Shown: in pieces, positions 50,381 to 59,079 of the stretch
Layout: each line of letters starts with the position of its first letter
Numbering within the stretch: position 1 is the first letter of the stretch
From: Pseudomonas fluorescens
Lineage (GTDB): Bacteria > Pseudomonadota > Gammaproteobacteria > Pseudomonadales > Pseudomonadaceae
Reading direction: 5' to 3'
Assembly: GCF_001623525.1 (NCBI RefSeq)
Contig: NZ_CP015225.1
Span: 6,584,501 to 6,648,500, forward strand
DNA: 64,000 bases
Made by a program: the position numbers and the translations under genes
The notes under the pieces: model-generated
What the model was told of the DNA's origin: nothing
What the model saw: only the letters and a program-made list of their open reading frames with translations
The model's database searches: none

Positions 50381-50938
50381 CTATTCGTCGCGACCTTCCA
50401 TCATGGTGCGCTTGAGCATCACGTAGACCGCCCCGGCGCCGCCGTGTTTCGCCTGGCAGGAGGTGAAGCCCAGCACTTGCGGGTGCTGGCGCAGCCAGGT
50501 GTTGACGTGGCTCTTGATCATCGGCCGCTTACCGTCCAGGCGCACGGCTTTGCCATGGGTGACGCGCACGCAGCGGATTTCGAATTTCGTGGCTTCGGCC
50601 AGGAACGCCCAAAGAGTTTCCCGGGCCTTTTCCACGGTCATGCCGTGCAGGTCGAGGCTGCCCTCGAAGGGGATCTGGCCGACCTTCAGCTTGCGCATCT
50701 GGCTTTCCTGGACACCGTCGCGTGCCCACATCAACTCGTCTTCCGGCCCGACGTCGATCACGAACTGATCGGACAAGCCATCCACGGTCGTGGCGTCGTT
50801 GCGCACGGTAGCGGCCTGGCGCAGCTTGGCGATTTGTGCGCGATCGGCCTTGGGCTTGCCGGTCTCGGCGCGGTCGTGCTTGATCGGTTTTACGCCCTGG
50901 ATCGCACTTTTGAACAGGGAAAAGTCGTCGTCTTGCAT
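50381..50938 (-). CDS. Smr-domain protein (SmrA/YfcN-like)
   Basis: The protein has 185 residues. The C-terminal Smr domain (about 95-180) shows LDLHGMTVEKARETLWAFL, VTHGKAVRL (HGxG-type loop with some change) and a late GGAGAVYVMLKR. It has a charged N-terminal half. Smr domains bind or nick nucleic acids, and bacterial SmrB cleaves mRNA at collided ribosomes. ATG 50938 with GGAGG upstream is clearly better than 50995. Confidence 0.9.
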   Translation of the reverse strand: MQDDDFSLFKSAIQGVKPIKHDRAETGKPKADRAQIAKLRQAATVRNDATTVDGLSDQFVIDVGPEDELMWARDGVQESQMRKLKVGQIPFEGSLDLHGMTVEKARETLWAFLAEATKFEIRCVRVTHGKAVRLDGKRPMIKSHVNTWLRQHPQVLGFTSCQAKHGGAGAVYVMLKRTMMEGRDE

Positions 50939-51011
50939 GTCAGCCTCCGCGAAGCCGACCAGTTTACCCAACTCTGGCGGGATCAGGCGCGACAAAACGT
51001 CGGATGGCGGG

Positions 51012-51332
51012 TCAGTCGTGCTTTTTCATCAGGTGCGGAGCCATGGCCAGCTCCAGGGATTGGCGGGCGCGACGGCGGCAGCGGCGCCAGAGCCAGACGC
51101 CCAGCAACAACACGAAAAGACCGATTGCCAGGATGATCGCCGAACCCAGTGGGGTGGCATTCAATTCGCCCAGAGCGGGCGGGCGGCCCAGCAGGCTGGC
51201 CGCACCGGCCATGGCCAGCAACACACCGAGTGTTGCCAGTAGCGCGGCGATCGCCGCGCCGAAACGAAACCGCCAGTTGCTCGGGCCCTTGGGCCGCAAG
51301 CGACGTGCGTCAAAACCATCGGATAACTTCAT
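51012..51332 (-). CDS. Small membrane protein, unknown
   Basis: A 106-residue protein with two hydrophobic segments (about 26-48 and 63-83) between basic ends (DARRLRPKGPSNWRFRF; LWRRCRRRAR). No family recognised. AGGAAGG precedes the ATG at 51332. It lies upstream of smr on the same strand, in the position of a small P. aeruginosa gene between the isochorismatase and smr genes. Confidence 0.8.
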   Translation of the reverse strand: MKLSDGFDARRLRPKGPSNWRFRFGAAIAALLATLGVLLAMAGAASLLGRPPALGELNATPLGSAIILAIGLFVLLLGVWLWRRCRRRARQSLELAMAPHLMKKHD

Positions 51333-51462
51333 TCCGACCTTCCTCAATGGGTATCGGCCCTTCGACCGGAAGATGTTCGGGTTGTTCCTGAAGGTAGGGC
51401 AATTGCGGCAAATGCGAGGCTTTTGTGGATGAGCGGCGAAAGTGGCCGCTCATCAAGGCGAA

Positions 51463-52053
51463 TCAGATGAAGTCACGGGTCAACGCCAGGGTGGCGAAGT
51501 TGTCCGCCATGATCGCCATTTCGGTCTGCTGAACGTGTTCGGCGCTGAGGACGCCGCCCTTGTACGGCAGGTCGCGAGTGGCGCAGGCGTCTTCCACCAG
51601 GGTACAGCGAAAGCCCAGGTTCTTGGCGGCGCGCACGGTGGTGCTGACGCTGGAGTGGCTCATGAACCCGCACACGATCAGGTCCAGGGGGCCGAAGTCT
51701 TCCAGGCGCTTTTTCAACTCGGTGCCGTGGAAGGCGCTGGGCAGCAGCTTTTCGATCACGGTTTCGTCGGCCTGGGGTTCGAGGCCGGGAATGAACTCCC
51801 CGCGCTCGCCTTGTGGATCGAACAGCCCGCCATGGGTGCCCAGGTGGCGCACATGCACGATTGGCCGACCGGCTGCACGGGCCGCGCCGAGCAATTGCTT
51901 GATGTTCGCGACGGCTGCATCCATGCCGCTCAGGGCCAGGGGGCCGGCGAGGTATTCTTTCTGGGCATCGATGATGATCAGGGTCGCTTGACTCAGATTG
52001 GCCGCTGCATAACCACGGCCGCTGAGTTGAAACATCGTTTTTGGAACGGACAT
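51463..52053 (-). CDS. Isochorismatase-family hydrolase lacking the catalytic cysteine
   Basis: A 196-residue protein with the isochorismatase-like fold. Asp29 (IIIDAQKEY) and Lys102 (EKLLPSAF) of the triad are present. The third position, usually Cys in a MTHMCVSTTVRAA-type motif, reads MSHSSVSTTVRAA, so Ser135 replaces Cys. Members without Cys (PhzD, EntB) act by general acid chemistry, so it need not be dead, but a nicotinamidase-type mechanism is unlikely. Cytoplasmic; substrate unknown. Confidence 0.88.
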   Translation of the reverse strand: MSVPKTMFQLSGRGYAAANLSQATLIIIDAQKEYLAGPLALSGMDAAVANIKQLLGAARAAGRPIVHVRHLGTHGGLFDPQGERGEFIPGLEPQADETVIEKLLPSAFHGTELKKRLEDFGPLDLIVCGFMSHSSVSTTVRAAKNLGFRCTLVEDACATRDLPYKGGVLSAEHVQQTEMAIMADNFATLALTRDFI

Positions 52054-52307
52054 TCTGGGGCTCCTTCGAGTGGGGCTTTTGCGACATTGTCCTCTGGCTG
52101 AGCGGTTCTGTGAATCGCTTCCATCGCAAGGGCCGCCGTTGCTGGCCTACAGCCTTGTCAAGATGCTCATCTTGTTCAATAGGCTGATCAAAAAACGGAT
52201 AATTCCTACGATTGATCCGGGGTTTTTCGTTCGTCATCGGGGCGTGTTTGGGTGGGGTCGCGTTTGACTGGTAGACTCGCCCGTCGATTTTTCTGGAGTT
52301 TGCCGCC

Positions 52308-53216
52308 GTGATCACTTCTCGTCTCCGTACCCTGCGCGACCATATCCGTTGGGCCGTCAGCCGTTTCCATGGGGAGGATCTGTTTTTCGGCCATGGCACC
52401 GACAATGCGTGGGATGAAGCCCGGCAACTGGTGTTGGGCGCATTGCACCTGCCATGGGAAATTGCCGACAGCTACCTGGACTGCCGTCTTGAAGACGAAG
52501 AATTGGTTCATGTGCAGCGCCTGCTGCGCCGGCGTATCACAGAGCGTGTGCCAACCGCCTATTTGTTGGGTGAGGCCTGGTTCTGCGGGATGTCGTTCAT
52601 CGTCGACGAGCGCGTGCTCATTCCGCGCTCGCCCATCGGCGAACTGATCGAAAAGCATTTCGAGCCGTGGCTGGGCCAGGAACCGGCACGAATTCTTGAT
52701 CTGTGCACCGGTTCCGGCTGCATCGGCATTGCCTGTGCCTATGAGTTCCCGGAGGCCGAGGTGGTGCTGGCCGACCTATCGTTCGAAGCGCTGGAAGTGG
52801 CCAACCAGAATATCGAGCGCCATGGCGTCGACGAGCGCGTGTTCACGGTCCAGGGCGATGGCTTCGACGGTCTGCCGGGGCAACGTTTCGACTTGATCGT
52901 GTCGAACCCGCCTTACGTCGATGCGGAAGATTTCGCCGACATGCCGCAGGAGTACCAGCACGAACCGGAGCTGGGCCTGGCCTGTGGCGATGATGGCTTG
53001 AACCTGGTTCGCCGGATGCTGGCCGAGGCGGCCGATCATCTGACCGAGAAGGGATTATTGATTGTCGAGGTGGGCAACAGCCAGGTGCACGTCGAGGCGT
53101 TGTACCCGGAAGTCGATTTCGCCTGGCTCGACTTCGAACGCGGTGGTCATGGCGTGTTCATGCTCAGCGCCGAGCAGTGCCGCCAGCACCAGGGGTTGTT
53201 TGCTTCGCGGGTTTGA
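52308..53216 (+). CDS. prmB: Ribosomal protein L3 glutamine methyltransferase
   Basis: A 302-residue SAM enzyme: [25 protein letters not shown] (SAM loop), and [11 protein letters not shown], the NPPY motif for Gln N5-methylation. [13 protein letters not shown] is typical of PrmB/PrmC. Length fits PrmB. GTG start with GGAG upstream. Divergent from the isochorismatase gene, as in P. aeruginosa. Confidence 0.95.
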   Translation: MITSRLRTLRDHIRWAVSRFHGEDLFFGHGTDNAWDEARQLVLGALHLPWEIADSYLDCRLEDEELVHVQRLLRRRITERVPTAYLLGEAWFCGMSFIVDERVLIPRSPIGELIEKHFEPWLGQEPARILDLCTGSGCIGIACAYEFPEAEVVLADLSFEALEVANQNIERHGVDERVFTVQGDGFDGLPGQRFDLIVSNPPYVDAEDFADMPQEYQHEPELGLACGDDGLNLVRRMLAEAADHLTEKGLLIVEVGNSQVHVEALYPEVDFAWLDFERGGHGVFMLSAEQCRQHQGLFASRV

Positions 53217-53240
53217 CCCGATCGATGGTGAGCGGCTTTT

Positions 53241-53372
53241 GTGGCGAGGGAGCTTGCTCCCGCTGGGCTGCGCAGCAGCCCCGAAACCCATGCATTGTGA
53301 TTTTTCAGGCCAGTCGCATCCGGTGGATTTACGGCTGCTGTGCAGCCGAGCGGGAGCAAGCTCCCTCGCCAC
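53241..53372. repeat. REPIN between prmB and the coiled-coil gene
   Basis: The forward arm begins GTGGCGAGGGAGCTTGCTCC at 53241 and the inverse arm ends at 53372, in the gap between convergent genes. Confidence 0.9.
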
Positions 53373-53399
53373 AGGAGTGTGTGGGCAGGCCGCTGGCAA

Positions 53400-54188
53400 T
53401 CAGTGCCGCGTCGCAATCCAGATCAGCAACCCCGCCTGGAACATGGCGAAGGCCACCAGGCAGGTGATGGTGAAGCGCAGGCCGGCGTCTTCGCGCTTGA
53501 ACTTGGTGACCTTTTCTTCCTGCTGCTTGAGTTTGACTTCCTGTTCCGCCAGGTTCTGCTCGGCCTGTTGCAGCATCTGCGCCGCTTCGAGGATTTCCAC
53601 GAACTGCAGCTTCTCGGTGTTCCAATCCCCGAGCAGATCACCAACGTGGGTTGGCTTGACGCTGCCCTTGAGGTGCTGGGCGTCGGCGTAGACCACCTCG
53701 AAACCCTGGGCTTTGAGAAAGCGGTCGCGGCGCAGGCGAGTGTCTTCGTTCAGGGCGTCCTTGTTATCCAGGTCGGTGCCGTGCACCTGGTAGGCCGACC
53801 AGCGTTTCTTGGCCCAGGTAATGCCCTGGGCCGCCAGGAAACGGCCAATGCCACGGTTGGACGGCTCGACTTGCAGGTTGTCCGGGGAAAAAAACAGGCG
53901 TTTCTCGACGTGGTCCGCCCAGACGTCCAAGTGATTCTGTTCCTTGCGCACACGCTGGTTCGGCAATTGGATGCTCATGCGCAGCAGGCTGCGTTCCTTG
54001 CTGTGGCGCTCGGCATAGCTGAACTCGACAAACCGCAATGGCCGCGCACCGGTGGCGCGGTCGGTCTTGAGCGGCGCCAGGCGGAGCATTTTGTGATGCT
54101 CGGTATGCACGTCGGCCCACGGCAGTTCCACCGCAGACGAGGCGGGGGCTTCGGCAGCGGTGTCGGGGGAAGCTTGAGTTTCAGTCAT
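53400..54188 (-). CDS. Coiled-coil, C-tail-anchored hypothetical protein
   Basis: A 262-residue protein. The N-terminus is Ala/Pro/Glu-rich. Residues about 65-170 carry several basic/aromatic stretches (RKEQNHLDVWADHVEKRLFF). A Gln/Glu-rich coiled coil (about 185-232, EILEAAQMLQQAEQNLAEQE) leads to a single C-terminal membrane segment (TCLVAFAMFQAGLLIWIA). No family recognised. Positionally equivalent to the P. aeruginosa gene two before aroC. Confidence 0.8.
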   Translation of the reverse strand: MTETQASPDTAAEAPASSAVELPWADVHTEHHKMLRLAPLKTDRATGARPLRFVEFSYAERHSKERSLLRMSIQLPNQRVRKEQNHLDVWADHVEKRLFFSPDNLQVEPSNRGIGRFLAAQGITWAKKRWSAYQVHGTDLDNKDALNEDTRLRRDRFLKAQGFEVVYADAQHLKGSVKPTHVGDLLGDWNTEKLQFVEILEAAQMLQQAEQNLAEQEVKLKQQEEKVTKFKREDAGLRFTITCLVAFAMFQAGLLIWIATRH

Positions 54189-54295
54189 AACGGCAAAAAT
54201 CCTGTCCAGGCCGGCGGGTCGGTAGCCATTGCGCTATCCGACACCGGGTTATCGGCTGTTTTTGCCAGTACTGAAGCTAAATCGACTAAAACCGC

Positions 54296-55261
54296 CTAAC
54301 GGGCGGCTAACGAGTCAATAAAACGCAAAAGCCGCGTACCCAGCTCGGCCGCCAGGGGCAGGTTGGGATCCTTGTAGGAGGCCAGTTGCCGTTTCACGTC
54401 GTTGGGCACGATGCGCATCACGTGGTTCATACCCTCGATCAGCGCCAATTCAGCGTCGGGCTTGGCGGCTTTCAACTGCCTGGCGTCATCGACGCTGACC
54501 TGGATATCGTTGCTGCCCTGGATGATCAAGGCAGGCATCTTCAATGTCGCAAAGGCCCGGGCCGGGTCCTGGCGGAACAACGAGATCAGATAGGGCTGTA
54601 CGCTGGGGCGGAAAATGACCAGCAGTTGTGCCGGCACGTTATCGTCGGGCCGACCGGCCTTGAGGCTGTCGAGCAGCTCGTTGCTGCGCAACATCAGCGG
54701 CGGTGGCAAGCGGTTGCTCAATTGTTGACGCAGCACCTGGTCGATCGGCCTGGCGCTGCCAGACAGTGAAATCACCGCCGCCGCGTTGGTCTGGGGCGCG
54801 GCGAGGCTGGCGATCAACGCGCCTTCGCTGTGGCCCAGCAGGATCAATGGGCCCAGGCGCGGATCGGCGGCGAGCTTGTGGCTCCAGGCCACGGCATCGG
54901 CCACATAGGCCTCGACGCTCAGGTTGCGCTCGTCCGGGGTCGCCGCGAGGCTGGCCGCTACGCCGCGTTTGTCATAGCGCACGCTGGCAATGTTGTGCCT
55001 GGCCAGGACCCAGGCCAGGCGCTTGAGGCTGTCGTTGCGTCCACCGTCGGGGTTGTTGCCGTCGCGATCCGTAGGACCCGAACCGGAAATGATCAGGACA
55101 ACCGGCACCGGCGTGTCGGACTTGGGCAGCAACAACGAGCCGAAAAGCTCACCATTGCCTGTATCGAGGCTGATGGGGCGTTGCAGCACCGTGGCCTGGG
55201 CCACGCCGGAAAGCAGGCCGGTGAACAAGGTAAGGCTTAGAGCAAGCAGCTTTAACATCAT
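54296..55261 (-). CDS. Exported alpha/beta hydrolase
   Basis: The protein has 321 residues. A signal peptide (MMLKLLALSLTLFTGLLSGV, cut after AQA) precedes an alpha/beta-hydrolase domain: VVLIISGSGPTDRDGN (oxyanion loop), YDKRGVAAS, nucleophile elbow GHSEG and a late GMNHVMR His. It is similar to periplasmic dienelactone-hydrolase/lysophospholipase-like proteins. ATG 55261 follows a GTG at 55264. Divergent from aroC. Confidence 0.9.
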   Translation of the reverse strand: MMLKLLALSLTLFTGLLSGVAQATVLQRPISLDTGNGELFGSLLLPKSDTPVPVVLIISGSGPTDRDGNNPDGGRNDSLKRLAWVLARHNIASVRYDKRGVAASLAATPDERNLSVEAYVADAVAWSHKLAADPRLGPLILLGHSEGALIASLAAPQTNAAAVISLSGSARPIDQVLRQQLSNRLPPPLMLRSNELLDSLKAGRPDDNVPAQLLVIFRPSVQPYLISLFRQDPARAFATLKMPALIIQGSNDIQVSVDDARQLKAAKPDAELALIEGMNHVMRIVPNDVKRQLASYKDPNLPLAAELGTRLLRFIDSLAAR

Positions 55262-55403
55262 CACGCCATTAGTTGCGAAGGTGCCGGTTGGACTGGTGGC
55301 CGCCGATAAGGTTCGAGGATGAACTACGCGGGGAGCCTGCGTATACTGGCGCCCATTACGAATCCAAGGTTGAGTCTCTCAGCGATTTCACGGAGCACCC
55401 TGC

Positions 55404-56495
55404 ATGTCCGGCAATACCTACGGCAAGCTGTTCACTGTCACCACCGCGGGCGAAAGCCATGGCCCGGCGTTGGTCGCCATTGTCGACGGCTGCCCGCCGG
55501 GCCTGGAGATTTCCCTGGATGACCTGCAGCGTGACCTGGACCGCCGCAAGCCCGGCACCAGCCGCCACACCACCCAGCGCCAGGAAGCCGATGAAGTCGA
55601 AATCCTTTCCGGCGTGTTCGAAGGGCGCACCACCGGCTGCGCCATCGGCCTGTTGATCCGCAACACCGACCAGAAGTCCAAGGACTACTCGGCGATCAAG
55701 GATCTGTTCCGCCCGGCCCACGCCGACTACACCTACCATCACAAATACGGCGAGCGCGACTACCGTGGCGGCGGTCGCAGCTCGGCGCGGGAAACCGCCA
55801 TGCGCGTGGCGGCTGGGGCGATTGCCAAGAAGTACCTGGCCAGCCAGGGCATCGTGATTCGTGGCTACATGAGCCAGTTGGGCCCCATCGAAATCCCGTT
55901 CAAGACCTGGGATTCGGTGGAGCAGAACGCCTTCTTCTGCCCCGACCCGGACAAGGTGCCGGAACTCGAGGCCTACATGGACCAACTGCGCCGGGACCAG
56001 GATTCGGTCGGCGCGAAGATCACCGTGGTCGCCGAAGGGGTGATGCCGGGCCTGGGCGAGCCGATCTTCGACCGCCTCGACGCCGAGCTGGCCCACGCGC
56101 TGATGAGCATCAACGCGGTGAAGGGCGTGGAGATCGGCGCCGGTTTCGCCTGTGTCGCCCAGCGCGGCACCGAGCACCGTGACGAACTGACTCCGGATGG
56201 TTTCCTGAGCAACAATGCCGGCGGTATCCTCGGCGGCATTTCCTCGGGCCAGCCAATCGTGGCGCACCTGGCCTTGAAACCGACGTCCAGCATCACCACG
56301 CCGGGCCGCTCCATCGACATTCATGGCAACCCGGTGGACGTCATCACCAAGGGCCGTCATGACCCGTGCGTCGGCATCCGTGCCACGCCCATCGCCGAGG
56401 CGATGATGGCGATCGTGCTGATGGATCACCTGCTGCGTCATCGCGGCCAGAACGCCGACGTCCGCGTCAGCACCCCGGTGCTAGGGCAACTTTGA
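55404..56495 (+). CDS. aroC: Chorismate synthase
   Basis: The protein has 363 residues. It opens [28 protein letters not shown] and contains [16 protein letters not shown] and the late [10 protein letters not shown], all signatures of chorismate synthase. It converts EPSP to chorismate with reduced FMN. Its stop is followed 34 bp later by the MFS gene, so they are probably co-transcribed, as in P. aeruginosa. Confidence 0.98.
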   Translation: MSGNTYGKLFTVTTAGESHGPALVAIVDGCPPGLEISLDDLQRDLDRRKPGTSRHTTQRQEADEVEILSGVFEGRTTGCAIGLLIRNTDQKSKDYSAIKDLFRPAHADYTYHHKYGERDYRGGGRSSARETAMRVAAGAIAKKYLASQGIVIRGYMSQLGPIEIPFKTWDSVEQNAFFCPDPDKVPELEAYMDQLRRDQDSVGAKITVVAEGVMPGLGEPIFDRLDAELAHALMSINAVKGVEIGAGFACVAQRGTEHRDELTPDGFLSNNAGGILGGISSGQPIVAHLALKPTSSITTPGRSIDIHGNPVDVITKGRHDPCVGIRATPIAEAMMAIVLMDHLLRHRGQNADVRVSTPVLGQL

Positions 56496-56529
56496 TGGCC
56501 GGCCTGCCAGCCGCCGTGGCCTGACGACC

Positions 56530-57675
56530 ATGGCGGCACTGCCGTACTGGCGGCTCTCCAGTTTCTATCTGTTCTATTTCGCGCTGCTCGGTTCGACGGC
56601 GCCGTTCCTGGCGCTGTATTTCGATCACCTGGGGTTCAATGCGGCGCGCATCGGCGAGCTGGTGGCGATTCCCATGCTGATGCGCTGTGTGGCGCCGAAT
56701 ATCTGGGGCTGGCTGGGGGATTACACCGGCCGGCGCCTGGCGATTGTGCGTTTTGGCGCGATCTGCACGCTGCTGGCTTTCTCGCTGATCTTCATCGATA
56801 AAAGCTACGCCTGGCTGGCGATGGTCATGGCGCTGCATGCGTTCTTCTGGCACGCGGTGTTGCCGCAGTTCGAAGTCATTACCCTGGCCCATCTGGGCGG
56901 GCAGGCCTCGCGCTACAGCCAGATCCGCCTGTGGGGTTCCATCGGTTTCATCATCACCGTGGTGGTGCTCGGCCGCTTGTTCGAATGGCTGAGCCTGGAC
57001 ATCTATCCGGTGGCGCTGGTACTGATCATGGCCGGCATCGTGCTCGCCAGCTTCTGGGTGCCCAATGCCCAGCCATTGCAGGGGCCGCGCATCGCGGGGG
57101 AGGGGTTCCTACGGCAACTGCGCAACCCTGGCGTGCTGGCGTTCTATACCTGTGTGGGCCTGATGCAGGTGAGTCACGGGCCGTATTACACCTTCCTGAC
57201 CTTGCACCTCGAACACCTGGGCTACAGTCGCGGGTTGATCGGCCTGCTCTGGGCCCTCGGCGTGGTGGCGGAAGTTCTGGTCTTCCTGCTGATGAGCCGG
57301 ATCCTGACGCGGTTTTCCGTGCGCCGGGTGCTGCTGGCGAGCTTCCTGCTGGCGGCGTTGCGCTGGTTGTTGCTGGGCTCGCTGGCCGAGTTTCTCTGGG
57401 TATTGTTGTTCGCCCAGGTGCTGCACGCGGCGACCTTCGGCAGCTTTCACGCCGCTGCCATCCATTTCGTGCAACGCAGTTTCGGGCCTCGCCAGCAAGG
57501 CCAGGGGCAGGCGCTGTATGCGGCGTTGGCCGGTACGGGCGGGGCCCTGGGCGCATTGTATTCCGGCTATAGCTGGAACGCCTTGGGTGCCAGTTGGACG
57601 TTCAGTCTCGCCAGCCTCGCGGCTTTCGCGGCAGCCGTTATCATTGCCACACGTATGCAAGAGGACCGGCCATGA
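56530..57675 (+). CDS. MFS transporter (HcaT-like)
   Basis: A 381-residue protein with about 12 membrane segments. YWRLSSFYLFYFALLGSTAPFLALY and WGWLGDYTGRR (MFS loop 2-3) match the 3-phenylpropionate/HcaT and nucleoside-permease-like branch. The substrate is unknown. It follows aroC and is followed after 34 bp by the dioxygenase gene. Confidence 0.92.
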   Translation: MAALPYWRLSSFYLFYFALLGSTAPFLALYFDHLGFNAARIGELVAIPMLMRCVAPNIWGWLGDYTGRRLAIVRFGAICTLLAFSLIFIDKSYAWLAMVMALHAFFWHAVLPQFEVITLAHLGGQASRYSQIRLWGSIGFIITVVVLGRLFEWLSLDIYPVALVLIMAGIVLASFWVPNAQPLQGPRIAGEGFLRQLRNPGVLAFYTCVGLMQVSHGPYYTFLTLHLEHLGYSRGLIGLLWALGVVAEVLVFLLMSRILTRFSVRRVLLASFLLAALRWLLLGSLAEFLWVLLFAQVLHAATFGSFHAAAIHFVQRSFGPRQQGQGQALYAALAGTGGALGALYSGYSWNALGASWTFSLASLAAFAAAVIIATRMQEDRP

Positions 57676-57709
57676 GCCTTCGAACCGTTAATTTGCTGGA
57701 GCCTTTGTC

Positions 57710-58243
57710 ATGAGCAGCCTGTCCGTCTATCACGTTTCGAGCCCTGACATCCCGAACAAAGTGTTGACCCACGTCGAGGACATTGCCGCGACCCTGGCTG
57801 AACAAGGTATTCACTTCGCCCGTTGGGAAGCGGCGGTGAAAATCCAGCCGGGTGCCAGTGAGGAGGACATCATTGCGGCTTACCAGGCTCAGATCGATGG
57901 GTTGATGACTGAGCGGGGTTATGTTGAGGTCGATGTTGTCAGTGTCAGCAGTGATCAGCCGGAACAGGCTGGGGAGCTCGATGAGTATCGCCATAGCCAG
58001 GATGAAGTGCGATTTTTCGTTGCTGGTCGTGGCTTGTTTAACCTGCACGTTGGGGATTATGTCTATGCGGTGCTGTGTGAAAGGAGCGACTTGATAACGG
58101 TGCCGGCTGGTATGCCGCATTGGTTTGACATGGGGGAGCGGCCGCATTTCGTTACGATTCGTTTGTCTGGTGATTTGCAGGGGTTGGTTGCTGAGGTTAC
58201 GGGGGATGATATTGCTCGCCGGTTTCCTCGCCTGGAAGACTGA
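57710..58243 (+). CDS. Acireductone dioxygenase homologue with altered metal site, without mtnB/mtnC
   Basis: A 177-residue cupin closely related to MtnD (DEVRFFVAGRGLFNLH, VPAGMPHWFDMG, DIARRFPRLED). The canonical first metal-ligand motif HxHGEDE reads YRHSQDE: Tyr93 (TAT at 57986-57988) replaces the first His, while the second His, the Glu and the later His (PHWFDMG) remain. A few residues just before are missing. In related genomes mtnB and mtnC flank mtnD after the MFS gene; neither is present here. Codons are more T-ending than in neighbours. It may be a repurposed or decaying enzyme. Confidence 0.85.
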   Translation: MSSLSVYHVSSPDIPNKVLTHVEDIAATLAEQGIHFARWEAAVKIQPGASEEDIIAAYQAQIDGLMTERGYVEVDVVSVSSDQPEQAGELDEYRHSQDEVRFFVAGRGLFNLHVGDYVYAVLCERSDLITVPAGMPHWFDMGERPHFVTIRLSGDLQGLVAEVTGDDIARRFPRLED

Positions 58244-58371
58244 CCTGCGTTGGTGGTGCCGTGAGGTTTGTTGGGTGTGTATATCCGTTGCTGCGCAACC
58301 GTCAGCAGCCATTACCGAAGAAACGGATATACAGACCAGAACCAAAAGCGGACTCGCCCAAAAGAAGCCCC

Positions 58372-58415
58372 AAAAAAAACGGCGCTTCCCATTTCTGAAA
58401 GAAGCGCCGTTTTTT
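58372..58415. terminator. Bidirectional terminator between the dioxygenase and DUF3509 genes
   Basis: ACGGCGCTTC pairs with GAAGCGCCGT around a 12-base loop, with eight A residues on the left and six T residues on the right. It serves both convergent genes. Confidence 0.88.
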
Positions 58416-58447
58416 CAAGCAAGCAGCATCGCGTTTTGCCAGCAGGC

Positions 58448-58726
58448 TCAAGCGCTATGGTAAGTCGGCAAAGCAAACCGATGCTGGCTCTGCAACAAGG
58501 TGATCTGTGGCAACTCGCTAGCCTGTTCGGCCAGGTCACGACGAATCGCGCTGATCGCCCAAGACAACTGATCCCCAGCGTGCAGTTGAGCATAGGAAAT
58601 CGTGCGTTTGAACAGCTTGCCGTCGCTATTACGCAAGGTCAGCAGAATGCCGCCATCGGGGCGGGGCTGGGTGGTCACTTCGTAGTTGGAAAACAGGGAC
58701 GCAAACTTTTCTTGAATCATGTTCAT
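58448..58726 (-). CDS. DUF3509 domain protein
   Basis: A 92-residue protein of the pseudomonad DUF3509 family (MNMIQEKFASLFSNYEV, then a beta-rich middle and LSWAISAIRRDLA). Function unknown. ATG 58726 has GGAG nine bases upstream, better than 58741. A sigma-54-like element lies about 45 bp upstream. Confidence 0.85.
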   Translation of the reverse strand: MNMIQEKFASLFSNYEVTTQPRPDGGILLTLRNSDGKLFKRTISYAQLHAGDQLSWAISAIRRDLAEQASELPQITLLQSQHRFALPTYHSA

Positions 58727-58767
58727 AGTTGACTGCTCCATGGTATGGCAAACCGTGGAGGGGAAGT

Positions 58768-58783
58768 TGCACTGTCTGTGCCA
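58768..58783 (-). promoter_or_regulatory. Possible sigma-54 promoter of the DUF3509 gene
   Basis: On the minus strand TGGCAC-AGACA-GTGCA has the GG and GC of a -24/-12 element at the correct spacing. A start near 58757 would give a 5' leader of about 30 bases. GCAC/GTGC symmetry offers an alternative reading as an operator. Confidence 0.35.
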
Positions 58784-58848
58784 GCATTTGGCTTTATATA
58801 AAGTTCTTTAAAAACAAGTAGTTATGTTTTTACTGTGTTTTTGATTTC

Positions 58849-58886
58849 GTGCATCTTGCATGAATAGCCATCGTGCATCCTGCATT
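58849..58886 (+). repeat. 14-bp direct repeat upstream of the acyl-CoA synthetase gene
   Basis: CGTGCATCTTGCAT (58849-58862) and CGTGCATCCTGCAT (58873-58886) repeat with a 24-bp period and one difference, about 195 bp before the ATG. Possible tandem binding sites. Confidence 0.6.
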
Positions 58887-59079
58887 TTGCGTGGTCGGGC
58901 AATGATTTTTGGAACCAAATCGTTTTGCGGCGCTCACGCTTCGCCTGTCTCGGGCAGCGGATACAAAACATTGCAAAAACCGCATGTACAGCGCCGCAAT
59001 CGCCGGCGTACTTTCGAGCCAAATCATCTGCTGCCCATAACAAGAACCGAGACCACGAGGTCGAACGGGGAAGATCACC

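Larger units (their letters stand above)
58727..59079. other. Divergent region between DUF3509 and acyl-CoA synthetase genes
   Basis: 353 bp, AT-rich in its centre (TTTATATAAAG near 58792-58802). It holds a sigma-54-like element and a direct repeat (58849-58886). No gene seen. Confidence 0.6.
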
